From NCBI GenBank assembly GCA_005799025.1, contig SYHX01000019.1:1-56320 (forward strand): a stretch of 56,320 nt of DNA, given 5' to 3'. This document shows, in pieces, positions 1 through 8,915 of this stretch (the first letter of the stretch is position 1; each line of letters opens with the position of its first letter). The translations under genes and the position numbers were made by a program. Origin of the DNA: Bacteroidota bacterium (GTDB taxonomy: Bacteria; Bacteroidota; Bacteroidia; UBA7662). Under the pieces are notes generated by a model that saw nothing but the letters and a program-made list of their open reading frames with translations, ran no database searches and had not been told where the DNA came from.

Positions 1-1758
1 GTTGACCACGGCAAAACCACCATGGTGGACAAAATCATGCAATTCACGCGCCTATTCAAGCCTCATCAAGAGGTTGGTGAGCTGATTTTGGATAATAACG
101 ACCTGGAGAGGGAGCGGGGGATCACTATTTTCTCCAAAAACGTCTCGGTGGAATATCAAGGCGTCAAAATCAATATCATTGATACCCCTGGTCACGCGGA
201 TTTTGGTGGGGAGGTGGAGCGCGTCCTCAAAATGGCGGACGGGGTTCTCTTGTTAGTGGATGCCTTCGAAGGACCTATGCCCCAGACTCGATTTGTACTG
301 ACCAAGGCCTTGGAACTGGGTTTGCACCCTATTGTGGTCATCAACAAGGTGGACAAAGAAAATTGCCGCCCCGACGAGGTGCATGATGCGGTATTTGAAT
401 TATTCTTTAACCTGGGGGCAAACGAGCAGCAGCTGGATTTCACCACCATTTACGGATCTTCCAAGCAGGGTTGGATGGGCAACGATTGGAAAACCGTAGG
501 CCAGGACTTCGCGCCGTTGATGGACGCCATTCTTGCCCATGTGCCTTCGCCCAAACTTAATCCCGGTACTTTGCAAATGCAAATCACCTCCTTGGATTAC
601 TCCTCCTTCGTTGGGCGGATTGCTATAGGTCGTGTGCATCGCGGTGTCATCCGCGAGGGTCAGCCTTTGGTCCTTCTGACTGGCGATGGCTCTGCCAAGC
701 GGGGCAAAGTCAAAGAGTTGTTCGTCTTCGAGGGATTGGGCAGGCGCAAAGTGGAATCCGTGCAAGCCGGTGATCTCTGTGCGGTGGTGGGTCTGGAGAA
801 CTTTCAAATTGGGGATACCCTCTGTGATGTCGATACACCTGAGCCGCTACCGTCGATCAAAGTGGACGAGCCTACGCTGAGCATGATGTTCACGATTAAC
901 AATTCCCCGTTCTTCGGGCAAGAAGGCAAAATGGTGACATCTAGGCACTTGCGAGATCGTTTGTACAAGGAGACTGAGAAGAATTTGGCCCTGCGGGTAG
1001 AGGACACTGATTCACCTGATTCGTATCTAGTGTACGGTCGTGGAATTCTTCACTTATCGATTTTGATCGAAACCATGCGCCGCGAAGGGTACGAATTACA
1101 AGTGGGCCAGCCTACTGTGGTGATTCGGCACATCGAAGGGGTGAAGCATGAGCCGTTCGAGCAATTGGTGGTGGATGTACCCGAAGAGTTTTCGGGCAAA
1201 ATTATTGAGCTGGTGACCATGCGCAGGGGGGATATGATGGTCATGGAACCCAAAGGCGATTGGATTCATTTGGAATTCGATTTGCCTGCAAGGGCGTTGA
1301 TGGGTCTCCGCTCACAGATGCTGACCCTGTCCCAGGGGGAGGCGATTTCGGCTCATCGTTTCATGGAATTTAGACCTTGGAAAGGGAATATTCCCGGTCG
1401 GATCAACGGTTCGTTGGTTTCGATGGAAACCGGACTGACTACGGCCTACAGTTTGGACAAATTGCAGGACCGCGGTGGGTTTTTTGTGGAATCAGGAGAG
1501 AATATTTACGAGGGCATGGTCATCGGCGAGCATATTCGTCCAAGTGATTTGGTGGTCAATGTGATCAAAGGCAAGCAGCTGACCAATATGCGGGCTGCAG
1601 GCAAAGATGACAGCGCGAGAATCGCTCCTCCCAGGCGATTTTCGCTCGAAGAAGCGATGGAATACATCCAAGAGGACGAGTGGATTGAAGTGACCCCCAA
1701 ATCAATGCGAATGCGCAAAATTTTCTTGAAAGAATCTGACAGAAAGCGTAAAGGGTAA
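1..1758 (+). CDS. typA: Translational GTPase TypA/BipA (5' end cut by window)
   Basis: Ribosome-associated translational GTPase of the EF-G/LepA superfamily, linked to ribosome assembly and stress growth. The reading frame is open from base 1, which falls inside the P-loop (VDHGKTT), so only about the first 10-20 residues are missing; the first internal Met is at 22. Visible G motifs: the switch I region ERERGITI, G3 DTPGHADF, G4 NKVDKE and a G5-like SSKQGW. Domain II, the EF-G III/V-like domains and the TypA C-terminal domain follow, including GRGILHLS and the ending GKQLTNMRAAGKDDS found in TypA. Length fits the family's roughly 600 residues. It ends TAA and converges on cmk with 14 bp between the stop codons. 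Identification is secure; the start codon lies outside the window. Confidence 0.97.
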   Translation, partial: VDHGKTTMVDKIMQFTRLFKPHQEVGELILDNNDLERERGITIFSKNVSVEYQGVKINIIDTPGHADFGGEVERVLKMADGVLLLVDAFEGPMPQTRFVLTKALELGLHPIVVINKVDKENCRPDEVHDAVFELFFNLGANEQQLDFTTIYGSSKQGWMGNDWKTVGQDFAPLMDAILAHVPSPKLNPGTLQMQITSLDYSSFVGRIAIGRVHRGVIREGQPLVLLTGDGSAKRGKVKELFVFEGLGRRKVESVQAGDLCAVVGLENFQIGDTLCDVDTPEPLPSIKVDEPTLSMMFTINNSPFFGQEGKMVTSRHLRDRLYKETEKNLALRVEDTDSPDSYLVYGRGILHLSILIETMRREGYELQVGQPTVVIRHIEGVKHEPFEQLVVDVPEEFSGKIIELVTMRRGDMMVMEPKGDWIHLEFDLPARALMGLRSQMLTLSQGEAISAHRFMEFRPWKGNIPGRINGSLVSMETGLTTAYSLDKLQDRGGFFVESGENIYEGMVIGEHIRPSDLVVNVIKGKQLTNMRAAGKDDSARIAPPRRFSLEEAMEYIQEDEWIEVTPKSMRMRKIFLKESDRKRKG

Positions 1759-1772
1759 GCTATAGTAGCGGC

Positions 1773-2456
1773 TCAGGGGCGAACGGCCCCTTTGGCCAAG
1801 GCAAGATCCATGGCCCAGGCCAATTGCTCTTCCTGGCTCATGTTGCTATTGTCCAGGTCCACCGCATCGTGGGCTCGACGCAACGGTGCAAAGTCTCGGT
1901 TCGAGTCCATTTCATCCCTCTCCCGAAGGTTGGCAAGGACTTCTTCGGTCGTCCACTGCGTATCGCCGGCCTTGCGGAGCTCGGCCAACCGCCGAGCAGC
2001 ACGGATTTCGGGTCTGGATTGTACAAAAATCTTCAGTTCCGCTTCAGGGAATACATGCGTTCCAATATCCCGGCCGTCCATGGTCAGGCCTGCACGGTTT
2101 GCGAAGGCTCGTTGTCGTTCTACCATGGCGAGGCGGACCGAATGCAAGGCTGAAACGGGGCTGACCATGCGGTTGACTTCCATCGAGCGCAAGGCGAGTC
2201 CCGGCTCTTGGCCGTTGATAGTCAGAACGGTGGATCCATCCTTGGCCACGAAGTCCAAGACAATCGTATCCAAAGCCGCCCGCAGGGATGGGCCTTCTTC
2301 CGTCGCAAGCTGATGCTCCAGCAAATACCAGGTCACGGCACGGTACATGGCACCGGAATCAATGTACCGGTAGCCCAAAGCGGAGGCCAAATCCTTGGCT
2401 AGGGTACTCTTGCCGCACGAGGCATAACCGTCCACAGCAATGGTTAAGGCTTTCAC
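1773..2456 (-). CDS. cmk: Cytidylate kinase
   Basis: Phosphorylates CMP/dCMP with ATP in pyrimidine nucleotide supply (cytoplasmic, 227 aa, the usual bacterial length). Seen: P-loop GYASCGKST near the N-terminus, the GRDIGTHVFP motif, the Arg-rich lid region RPEIRAARRL and a C-terminal block containing RDEMDSNRD. The open frame extends further upstream, but that extension would overlap the divergent helicase gene and has no family similarity. I chose the GTG at 2456-2454 because KALTIAVDG is the normal Cmk beginning and a TTATTTTG -7-like box ends 4 nt before it. Divergent from the helicase, with only 29 bp between the two start codons. In other Bacteroidota cmk often lies beside porQ; here porQ is about 10 kb away. 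Confidence 0.95.
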   Translation of the reverse strand: MKALTIAVDGYASCGKSTLAKDLASALGYRYIDSGAMYRAVTWYLLEHQLATEEGPSLRAALDTIVLDFVAKDGSTVLTINGQEPGLALRSMEVNRMVSPVSALHSVRLAMVERQRAFANRAGLTMDGRDIGTHVFPEAELKIFVQSRPEIRAARRLAELRKAGDTQWTTEEVLANLRERDEMDSNRDFAPLRRAHDAVDLDNSNMSQEEQLAWAMDLALAKGAVRP

Positions 2457-2460
2457 CCTG

Positions 2461-2468
2461 CAAAATAA
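2461..2468 (-). promoter_or_regulatory. Candidate -7 element of cmk (TTATTTTG)
   Basis: Reads TTATTTTG on the minus strand, one mismatch from the Bacteroidota -7 consensus TAnnTTTG. It ends 4 nt before the GTG start of cmk, the same spacing seen at other genes here, so the mRNA would be leaderless. It lies back to back with the helicase -7 box, 2 bp apart. Confidence 0.5.
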
Positions 2469-2470
2469 CG

Positions 2471-2478
2471 TACCTTTG
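2471..2478 (+). promoter_or_regulatory. -7 promoter element of the DEAD-box helicase (TACCTTTG)
   Basis: Exact match to TAnnTTTG. It ends 7 nt before the ATG at 2486, which predicts a leader of only a few nucleotides. No clear TTG -33 element is seen at the usual distance; that region lies inside cmk codons. Confidence 0.65.
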
Positions 2479-2485
2479 CGCCCAC

Positions 2486-4210
2486 ATGAATCCAACCGTA
2501 CCGGGCTTTGCCGACCTGGGTCTAGTTCCGGGGCTATTGCTCGGAATTCAGGACCTCGGCTTCGAAAGCCCCACGCCCATCCAGGCCCAGACCAGTCCCA
2601 TACTTCTTTCTGGCGATCACGATTTGTTCGGACTTGCCCAAACCGGATCCGGCAAAACAGCAGCGTTCGGCTTGCCACTTCTTCAACATTTGGACTCGGA
2701 GGCCAAAGGCATCCAAGCTTTGGTCCTCAGTCCTACCCGGGAACTTTGCATGCAGATCACTTTGGATTTGCAAAAGTTTTCGTCCCGCATGTCTGGGATT
2801 CAAATTCTTGCCGTGTATGGTGGTGCCGGTATCCATACCCAGATCAGCAAACTTCGTTCCGGTGTGCAAGTGGTGGTGGCGACCCCTGGGCGCTTGATGG
2901 ACTTGATGGAACGCAAGGCCCTGGATCTCGCTGCGGTCAAGACCCTGGTCTTGGATGAAGCGGATGAAATGCTGGATATGGGATTCCGTGATGACCTGGA
3001 TTATATCATGACCCATGCCGCAGGTCGTTGCCGTACCTGGTTATTCTCCGCCACTATGCCCGCCGAGATCAAGAAAATGGCAGACCGTTTCTTGCAGAAC
3101 GCTCAGACACTGCGCAGCGATGCCGGAACAGCTCCTCCTTCCCGGTTGGAACATTGGTTTTACCAGGTCCCCTTTTCGCGCAAATACGAGGCCCTCAAGC
3201 GCCTCATTGATGCCCATCCGGAGATGTACGGCATTGTCTTCACCCGTACCAAAGCAGAAGCTCAAGAATTGACAGAGAAACTGATTCGTGAGGGCTACGA
3301 CCTCGAGGCCTTGCACGGGGATTTGTCCCAGGTGCAGCGCGACAAGGTGATGGCCCGCTTCCGCGAGCGCTCCTTGCAATTGATGGTGGCCACCGATGTG
3401 GCGGCCCGTGGCATTGACGTAAGGGACATTACCCACGTGGTGCACTATTCCATTCCCGATGATGCCGAGGTATACACCCACCGTAGCGGCCGTACTGCCA
3501 GAGCCGGCAAGGCAGGGGTTTCCATGGTGATTCTCGGCCCCAAGGACATGATGCGACTTCGTCAAATGGAGAAGCAGCTCAAATTCAAATTCCAGCAAGG
3601 GACAGTGCCTTCGGGTTCTCAAATTGCCGAGACCAAGCTTCGGCATTTCTTTGACAAAATTGCCAAGGCGGATCCCAAGCTGGATCGAATCGGTTCTTTG
3701 TTGCAGGACTTGCAGCCCATGCTGGACGGCCTTGATCGCGATGTGCTGATCCAAAAGCTGGTTTGGTTGGAGTTTGAACGCCTCTTTCATTACTACTCTT
3801 TGCAGAACGATGCCGAAATGCAATCTGGCGTCTCATCCTCGACAGGCGCCAACACCAACAGCGATCGGCCCCGACGAGAATACGCCGAAGATTTGCCCGG
3901 GATACAAATCAACCTGGGGATCAAGGATGGCTTCTACAAAGCCAGTATGCTGCAATTCTTGCTCGATCATTCTGGTTTGCAGAAAGCAGACTTGGGAAAA
4001 ATCATTTTGGGAGACGCATGGACATCTATTGAGGGTGAACAAGCTTCGTTGGATCAGCTCAAGTCTTCCTTTGACGGCGCAAGGTTCCGCGGCAGGGGTT
4101 TGAAGGTAACGGCCAAACAAGCGGGTCGCGGTGGGGACAAACCATCCTATGCGGGCCCACGTCGTGGTTCCCAAGGCCGTCCCCCCTTTCAACGAAACCA
4201 TAATCGTTAA
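2486..4210 (+). CDS. DEAD-box ATP-dependent RNA helicase with DbpA-like C-terminal domain
   Basis: RNA helicase of 574 aa, probably acting on rRNA during ribosome assembly. Motifs in order: Q motif with SPTPIQAQT, I AQTGSGKT, Ia PTREL, Ib TPGR, II DEAD, III SAT, IV VFTRT, V ATDVAARGID, VI HRSGRTARAG. After a variable linker the C-terminus (about residues 470-550, from GIQINLGIKDGF) resembles the DbpA RNA-binding domain, which in E. coli DbpA recognises 23S rRNA helix 92. A basic Gly/Arg tail follows. The open frame starts further upstream (from 2288), but the ATG at 2486 is chosen because the -7 box TACCTTTG sits 7 nt before it and the extension would lie antisense inside cmk. A DbpA/CsdA-type role is inferred; no symbol is assigned. 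Confidence 0.93.
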   Translation: MNPTVPGFADLGLVPGLLLGIQDLGFESPTPIQAQTSPILLSGDHDLFGLAQTGSGKTAAFGLPLLQHLDSEAKGIQALVLSPTRELCMQITLDLQKFSSRMSGIQILAVYGGAGIHTQISKLRSGVQVVVATPGRLMDLMERKALDLAAVKTLVLDEADEMLDMGFRDDLDYIMTHAAGRCRTWLFSATMPAEIKKMADRFLQNAQTLRSDAGTAPPSRLEHWFYQVPFSRKYEALKRLIDAHPEMYGIVFTRTKAEAQELTEKLIREGYDLEALHGDLSQVQRDKVMARFRERSLQLMVATDVAARGIDVRDITHVVHYSIPDDAEVYTHRSGRTARAGKAGVSMVILGPKDMMRLRQMEKQLKFKFQQGTVPSGSQIAETKLRHFFDKIAKADPKLDRIGSLLQDLQPMLDGLDRDVLIQKLVWLEFERLFHYYSLQNDAEMQSGVSSSTGANTNSDRPRREYAEDLPGIQINLGIKDGFYKASMLQFLLDHSGLQKADLGKIILGDAWTSIEGEQASLDQLKSSFDGARFRGRGLKVTAKQAGRGGDKPSYAGPRRGSQGRPPFQRNHNR

Positions 4211-4229
4211 CGTTAATTTAATTTGCTGA

Positions 4230-4250
4230 TATTCATTATCATAATGAATA
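4230..4250. promoter_or_regulatory. 21-bp perfect palindrome upstream of dnaA
   Basis: Two 10-bp arms (TATTCATTAT and ATAATGAATA) flank one central C in the 215-bp A+T-rich gap between the helicase stop and dnaA. It lies 20 bp after the helicase stop and 175 bp before the dnaA start. It could be an operator for a dimeric regulator. It is too A+T-rich and lacks the T-run of an intrinsic terminator. It is not the Fur box order (ATAAT-N-ATTAT). The rest of the gap shows no exact TAnnTTTG box and no recognisable DnaA box. Confidence 0.35.
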
Positions 4251-4425
4251 ATTGAAAAAAGCAAATTTTCGACCCTCAAAAAATTCACATCGACATCCCC
4301 AAATTTTGATTCAGGTATTCAGGGGTTTACAATTTTGACGCATTTTTTTTAGAGGATCTGCTTTGATTTGGCAACCTACATGATGAAATTCGTATGACAT
4401 TTACAATTACCAAGAAAGACCATAC

Positions 4426-5889
4426 GTGGAGTCCAACCAACAACCAATTTCTTCCTCAAATCATCCTGACAAAGACCAGGCTTGGTTGCAGTGCTTGAGT
4501 ATTATCAAGGACAATATCAGTCTTCAAAGCTATAAGACTTGGTTCGAACCTATCGTTCCCAGCAAAATGTCTGGAGAGGTTCTCACCATTCAAGTTCCCA
4601 GCCAGTTTTTCTACGAATGGTTGGAAGAGCATTATGTGAATCTTCTGCACAAGACCATCAAGCGGGTTCTGGGTCATAACGGTCGTTTGGAATACTCGGT
4701 GGTGATGGAACACCATCAGGGAGAAGCCCGGCCCTACACCATTCAAATGCCTGGGGGGACAGGGAAGCAAAGCGGGCCCGAAGTCCAAATGCCCGTCAAC
4801 ATCGGTCAGTCCATCAAGAATCCTTTTGTGATCCCCGGCCTCAAGAAGGTCCAGGTGGATTCTCAGCTGAATTCCCGTTACCGTTTCGATTCTTTTGTAG
4901 AGGGTGATTGCAACCGTCTTGCGCGGTCCGCAGGTCTCGCAGTGTCGGCCAAACCAGGAGCGACCTCGTTCAATCCTTTGATGTTGTACGGTGGAACAGG
5001 CCTTGGCAAAACCCATTTAGCCCAGGCCATCGGCAACCAGGTTCGTCAATTATTTCCCAACAAAACGGTGCTGTATGTCAGTTCCGAGAAATTTACCCAG
5101 CAATTTGTGGATGCCCTCAAAAGCCACTCGGCCAATGATTTCGTCCATTTTTACCAAATGATGGATGTTTTGATCTTGGATGATGTGCATAACCTCGCCA
5201 ATAAAGAGAAAACCCAGGATGTCTTCTTTCATATTTTCAACCATCTCCACCAGAACGGCAAGCAATTAATCCTCACCAGCGACAGGCCTCCCAAGGATCT
5301 TCGTGGTCTGGAGGATCGTTTGCTCTCCCGTTTCAAGTGGGGCCTCTCTGCCGACCTTCAAATGCCGGATTTCGAAACCCGGCTGGCCATCTTGCAGAGC
5401 AAAATGTACGCGGACGGTATTGAATTACCTGCCGAGGTGGTGGATTTCATTGCCCATAACATTCATTCCAATGTCCGGGAACTGGAAGGGGCATTGACCT
5501 CCCTGATAGCGTACACCACCTTGAGCAATCGCCAGGCGGATTTGGAGCTGGCCCGTACCGTCATCAAGAATTTCACTAGGCATACCCAGACCGAAGTTTC
5601 CATCGATTCGATACAGACCATGGTCTGCGAGTATTTTGATTTACCAGTGGATCTCCTTCGTGCAACAACGCGCAAGCGGGAAGTTGTTCAGGCTAGACAA
5701 ATCTCCATGTATTTTTCCAAGAAACTCACCAAACACAGTCTCAAGGCCATAGGAGATTATTTCGGGGGCAGAGACCACTCGACGGTCATCCATTCGTGCC
5801 AGACGGTCGAAGATTTGATGGAAACGGATCGCAGCTTCAAAGGTTGTGTGGACGATATCCTCAAGAAAATCAAAACCACCACCGTTTAA
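4426..5889 (+). CDS. dnaA: Chromosomal replication initiator protein DnaA
   Basis: AAA+ initiator (487 aa) that binds DnaA boxes and opens the origin. Domain I (residues about 15-90, from WLQCLSIIKDNISLQSYKTW) is recognisable. Domain II is a short variable linker. Domain III has Walker A GGTGLGKTHL near residue 190, Walker B DVLILDDVH near 248 and a sensor region LTSDRPP. Domain IV ends with the DNA-binding signature GGRDHSTVIHSC near 448-459. The start is a GTG; the nearby ATG at 4394 is out of frame. hisS follows after 12 bp, so the two may be co-transcribed. As is common in Bacteroidota, dnaN and recF are not adjacent. The upstream gap shows no clear DnaA-box cluster. Confidence 0.97.
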   Translation: MESNQQPISSSNHPDKDQAWLQCLSIIKDNISLQSYKTWFEPIVPSKMSGEVLTIQVPSQFFYEWLEEHYVNLLHKTIKRVLGHNGRLEYSVVMEHHQGEARPYTIQMPGGTGKQSGPEVQMPVNIGQSIKNPFVIPGLKKVQVDSQLNSRYRFDSFVEGDCNRLARSAGLAVSAKPGATSFNPLMLYGGTGLGKTHLAQAIGNQVRQLFPNKTVLYVSSEKFTQQFVDALKSHSANDFVHFYQMMDVLILDDVHNLANKEKTQDVFFHIFNHLHQNGKQLILTSDRPPKDLRGLEDRLLSRFKWGLSADLQMPDFETRLAILQSKMYADGIELPAEVVDFIAHNIHSNVRELEGALTSLIAYTTLSNRQADLELARTVIKNFTRHTQTEVSIDSIQTMVCEYFDLPVDLLRATTRKREVVQARQISMYFSKKLTKHSLKAIGDYFGGRDHSTVIHSCQTVEDLMETDRSFKGCVDDILKKIKTTTV

Positions 5890-5901
5890 CTTTACGGGGT
5901 T

Positions 5902-7347
5902 ATGGATCCCAAAGCAGCAGCACTGGCCAGGGGAACCCGAGATTTCGGACCCGCCCAGATGCGGCGTAGGCAATATGTTTTTGGAATCATCACCGAGGCC
6001 TTTCGTCGATACGGATACGGACCTCTGGAAACGCCAGCCATGGAGCAATTGGCAACCCTCACCGGAAAATATGGTGACGAAGGCGATAAGCTAATTTTTC
6101 ATATCCTGAACTCTGGCAATTTTGCCGAAGGAATCGAAGAAGGGGTTTGGATGGATCGAAGGTTCAATCCCAAAGGCCTGGTCCCCATAATTGCCGAAAA
6201 GGCCTTGCGTTACGATCTAACGGTGCCCTTGGCACGATTCGTGGCGATGAATCATGCCAAAATCGCATGGCCGTTCAAGCGTTATCAAATACAACCAGTT
6301 TGGCGTGCCGATCGTCCTCAGAAAGGCCGCTTCAGAGAATTTGTGCAATGCGATGCCGACATCGTGGGTCATGAGATTTCGACCTTTCATCGTGCCGAAT
6401 TGCTTCGAATTTACCAAGAGGTTTTGGAGGCTTTGGGCTTCCACTCTTTTGCGGTCAAAGTCAACGATCGGCGATTACTGGCCTTGTTGGCTGCTTGGGG
6501 AGGAATTCCGGGTCGCTGGGCAGAACTGGGGATTCAATTGGACAAGCTCGACAAACAAGGTTGGGACAAAGTGGGACCCGAGCTCGTCCAATTGGGCATG
6601 CGTTCAGATGCTGCAGATCATCTGCAGTTGGCGTTGCCTGCCGCGGGCATTGACGGAGCAGTGATGTCATGGGAAGCCTACAGTGAAGCGGTGTCTCAAT
6701 GGATGCAGGACCCGAATTGCATCGAAGATGCGGGCTTGCGCGAACAAACGGAGCTGGCCTTGCACGAAACGCAGCAAATGGTCGAGGCTTACGAACGTTT
6801 GGGGACTAGCCCATCGAAATTAACCTTTGATCCATGCCTCGCGCGGGGTATTGACTATTATACCGGACCTGTGGTGGAGGTGGTAAGTCCGGCGTTGGGT
6901 TTGGGTTCGCTGGGTGGTGGTGGTTATTACAGCGGATTGACTGCGATGTTCGGTTACCCGGATTGGAAGGGGATGGGCATCAGCTTCGGGGCTGAACGAA
7001 TTTTGGAAGGTATGGAACAATTGGGTTTGTTCAAAGAGCACGTGGGCAGGGGATTGGATGTATTGTGTTATGCAACAAGTCCTGTCTTGGAATCGGTGGC
7101 TCAACAATGGACCGCGCGTTGGCGTAGTCTGGGGATGGCTGCAGATTGGTACGCCGGGACCGGAAAATTCAAAAAGGCCTTCCAATATGCCCAACTCACG
7201 GAGACGGTGGCAATGGTGATTTTGGGTGAAAGGGAATGGGCACAAGGCGAGGTTACCGTGCAATGGATCCACGGGGATCATCAAAGGAAGGTTCAACCGG
7301 AGCAAATCGACGCCGCCTTCCTTCGTGCTGCCAACACCCAGGCCTAG
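5902..7347 (+). CDS. hisS: Histidine--tRNA ligase
   Basis: Class II aminoacyl-tRNA synthetase that charges tRNA-His (481 aa, slightly longer than many bacterial HisRS). Near the N-terminus is GTRDFGP. Motif 1 is around RYGYGPLETPAMEQ. Next come RYDLTVPLARF and the motif 2 region FKRYQIQPVWRADRPQKGR. The histidine-specific signature LARGIDYYTGPV lies near residue 315, then GGGGYYSG and motif 3 with GISFGAERIL. The C-terminal anticodon-binding alpha/beta domain follows. It starts 12 bp after dnaA, and hutH begins 38 bp after its stop, so dnaA-hisS-hutH may be one transcript. Confidence 0.97.
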   Translation: MDPKAAALARGTRDFGPAQMRRRQYVFGIITEAFRRYGYGPLETPAMEQLATLTGKYGDEGDKLIFHILNSGNFAEGIEEGVWMDRRFNPKGLVPIIAEKALRYDLTVPLARFVAMNHAKIAWPFKRYQIQPVWRADRPQKGRFREFVQCDADIVGHEISTFHRAELLRIYQEVLEALGFHSFAVKVNDRRLLALLAAWGGIPGRWAELGIQLDKLDKQGWDKVGPELVQLGMRSDAADHLQLALPAAGIDGAVMSWEAYSEAVSQWMQDPNCIEDAGLREQTELALHETQQMVEAYERLGTSPSKLTFDPCLARGIDYYTGPVVEVVSPALGLGSLGGGGYYSGLTAMFGYPDWKGMGISFGAERILEGMEQLGLFKEHVGRGLDVLCYATSPVLESVAQQWTARWRSLGMAADWYAGTGKFKKAFQYAQLTETVAMVILGEREWAQGEVTVQWIHGDHQRKVQPEQIDAAFLRAANTQA

Positions 7348-7385
7348 CCCTGGTCTTGAAAATCACCGCATTCAAACCAAAATCC

Positions 7386-8915
7386 ATGCAACCACGCCCT
7401 CAGGTTATTACTTTGACTAACAGCCTCACCGAAACAGATTGGTTTGCATTGGCTCGTGGTGAAGCCTCTTTGTATGTACCCGATGGACGAATGCAAGAAG
7501 TTAGGGCCAATCGGGCATACCTCGAAGAGGGGTTGCACCGTGAGGACGTGACATGGTACGGCATCCATACCGGTTTTGGGGCCTTGTGCAATACCCGGAT
7601 CGGCGCGGACCGCCTGGAAGAATTGCAGTATAATCTGGTGTTATCGCATGCATGCGGTTGCGGTCCTGATGCGGAGCCAGAGGCGGTTCGCTTGATGCTT
7701 GCGCTCAAAGTACATTCCTTAGCCATGGCCTATTCTGGGGTTCGTCCTGAAATTTTGGAAGCTTTGTTGGACTTCTACAACCACGATATGTTACCTGTGG
7801 TTCCCACCCAGGGTTCATTGGGTGCATCGGGGGATTTGGCACCGTTGGCTCATTTGGTTTTGCCTTTGTTGGGAATGGGTGAATGCGATCACCAAGGAAC
7901 CAGGATATCTGGCCTGAAAGCCCTGGAGCGCTTGGGACGTACGCCCCTCACCTTGGGGGCCAAGGAAGGGTTAGCCTTGCTCAATGGAACACAATACATG
8001 CTGGCCTCCGGATGGGTTGCCTTGATGAAGGCTAGGCGTTTGGACCATTGGGCGACCCTGGGGGCGGCTTTGTCTTGTGAGGCATTCCTGGTCTCTGACC
8101 AGCCCTTTGACGAAATGGTTCATCGGGTTAGACCTCATCCAGGACAGCGATACGCTGCAGAGCAGATGAGGTCGCTTCGGGAGGGATCTTTGTTACGGGA
8201 AATCCCTCGACCAGCCGTCCAGGATCCGTATGCCTTCCGCTGCATTCCCCAAGTCCACGGGACCTCCAAGCAAGTCTTGGACGCTTGGGCCACCACCTTG
8301 CTGGTGGAATCCAATTCCGTGACGGACAATCCGTTGGTGGATCATCGTTTGGGCAAAGTATTGAGTGGTGGGAATTTTCACGGACAGGTGCTGGCCATGG
8401 CCTTTGATCAAGCTGCGTTGGCCATCAGCGAATGGGCATCCATCGCGGAACGTCGCATTTTTCTTTTGTTAAGCGGGACCCGAGGGCTATCTCCTTTCTT
8501 GGCGACCGATTCAGGGGTAGAATCCGGGCTGATGATCGCCCAATATACCGCCGCTGCCTTGGTATCGCAGAATAAACAATTGGCCACCCCCACCGTGGTG
8601 GATACGGTGCCCTCTTCCAACGGGCAAGAGGATCATGTGAGTATGGGGGCCAATGGTGTGAACCGCCTCAAGCCCATTCTGGAAAATGCGATGACCGTGC
8701 AGGCTATCGAATGGCTTACAGCCACAAGGGCCATGAATTATCGGAAAGAGCCCATCGGGCCCCTTCTCCAAAAGTGGACTGTCATGTATGAGGATAGAGT
8801 GAATTTGCCGTCCGGTGATGCGCAATGGAGCATCTTCATTCAGGCTACCCTGGACTTTATGCGTTCGATGCCGCTGGATGAGCTTTGCGTATCCACAGCC
8901 ACAACCCAAGGGTAA
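7386..8915 (+). CDS. hutH: Histidine ammonia-lyase
   Basis: Aromatic amino-acid lyase (509 aa) that removes ammonia from histidine to give urocanate, the first step of histidine catabolism. The MIO cofactor triad Ala-Ser-Gly is at residues 147-149 within GSLGASGDLAPLAHL. The substrate-selectivity stretch NLVLSHACG has the Ser-His pair of histidine-type enzymes rather than the Tyr/Phe lyase pattern. QEDHVSMG near the C-terminus is the usual QEDH motif. The frame opens upstream inside hisS (7236), but ATG 7386 gives the normal family length. No other hut gene (hutU, hutI) is present. Its 3' end overlaps lgt by 59 bp in the convergent orientation. A Tyr/Phe lyase role is possible but less likely. 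Confidence 0.87.
   Translation: MQPRPQVITLTNSLTETDWFALARGEASLYVPDGRMQEVRANRAYLEEGLHREDVTWYGIHTGFGALCNTRIGADRLEELQYNLVLSHACGCGPDAEPEAVRLMLALKVHSLAMAYSGVRPEILEALLDFYNHDMLPVVPTQGSLGASGDLAPLAHLVLPLLGMGECDHQGTRISGLKALERLGRTPLTLGAKEGLALLNGTQYMLASGWVALMKARRLDHWATLGAALSCEAFLVSDQPFDEMVHRVRPHPGQRYAAEQMRSLREGSLLREIPRPAVQDPYAFRCIPQVHGTSKQVLDAWATTLLVESNSVTDNPLVDHRLGKVLSGGNFHGQVLAMAFDQAALAISEWASIAERRIFLLLSGTRGLSPFLATDSGVESGLMIAQYTAAALVSQNKQLATPTVVDTVPSSNGQEDHVSMGANGVNRLKPILENAMTVQAIEWLTATRAMNYRKEPIGPLLQKWTVMYEDRVNLPSGDAQWSIFIQATLDFMRSMPLDELCVSTATTQG

Noticed and set aside
2457-2678. 74-residue N-terminal extension of Cmk
   Set aside because: It overlaps the divergent helicase start, has no kinase similarity, and the GTG at 2456 fits the family start and promoter spacing.
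4230-4250. Fur/PerR-type box
   Set aside because: The half-site order is ATTAT-N-ATAAT, the reverse of the ATAAT-N-ATTAT pattern of those boxes.
4211-4425. Chromosome origin (oriC) upstream of dnaA
   Set aside because: The gap is A+T-rich but I find no TTATCCACA-type DnaA boxes on either strand and no box cluster; A+T richness alone is not enough.
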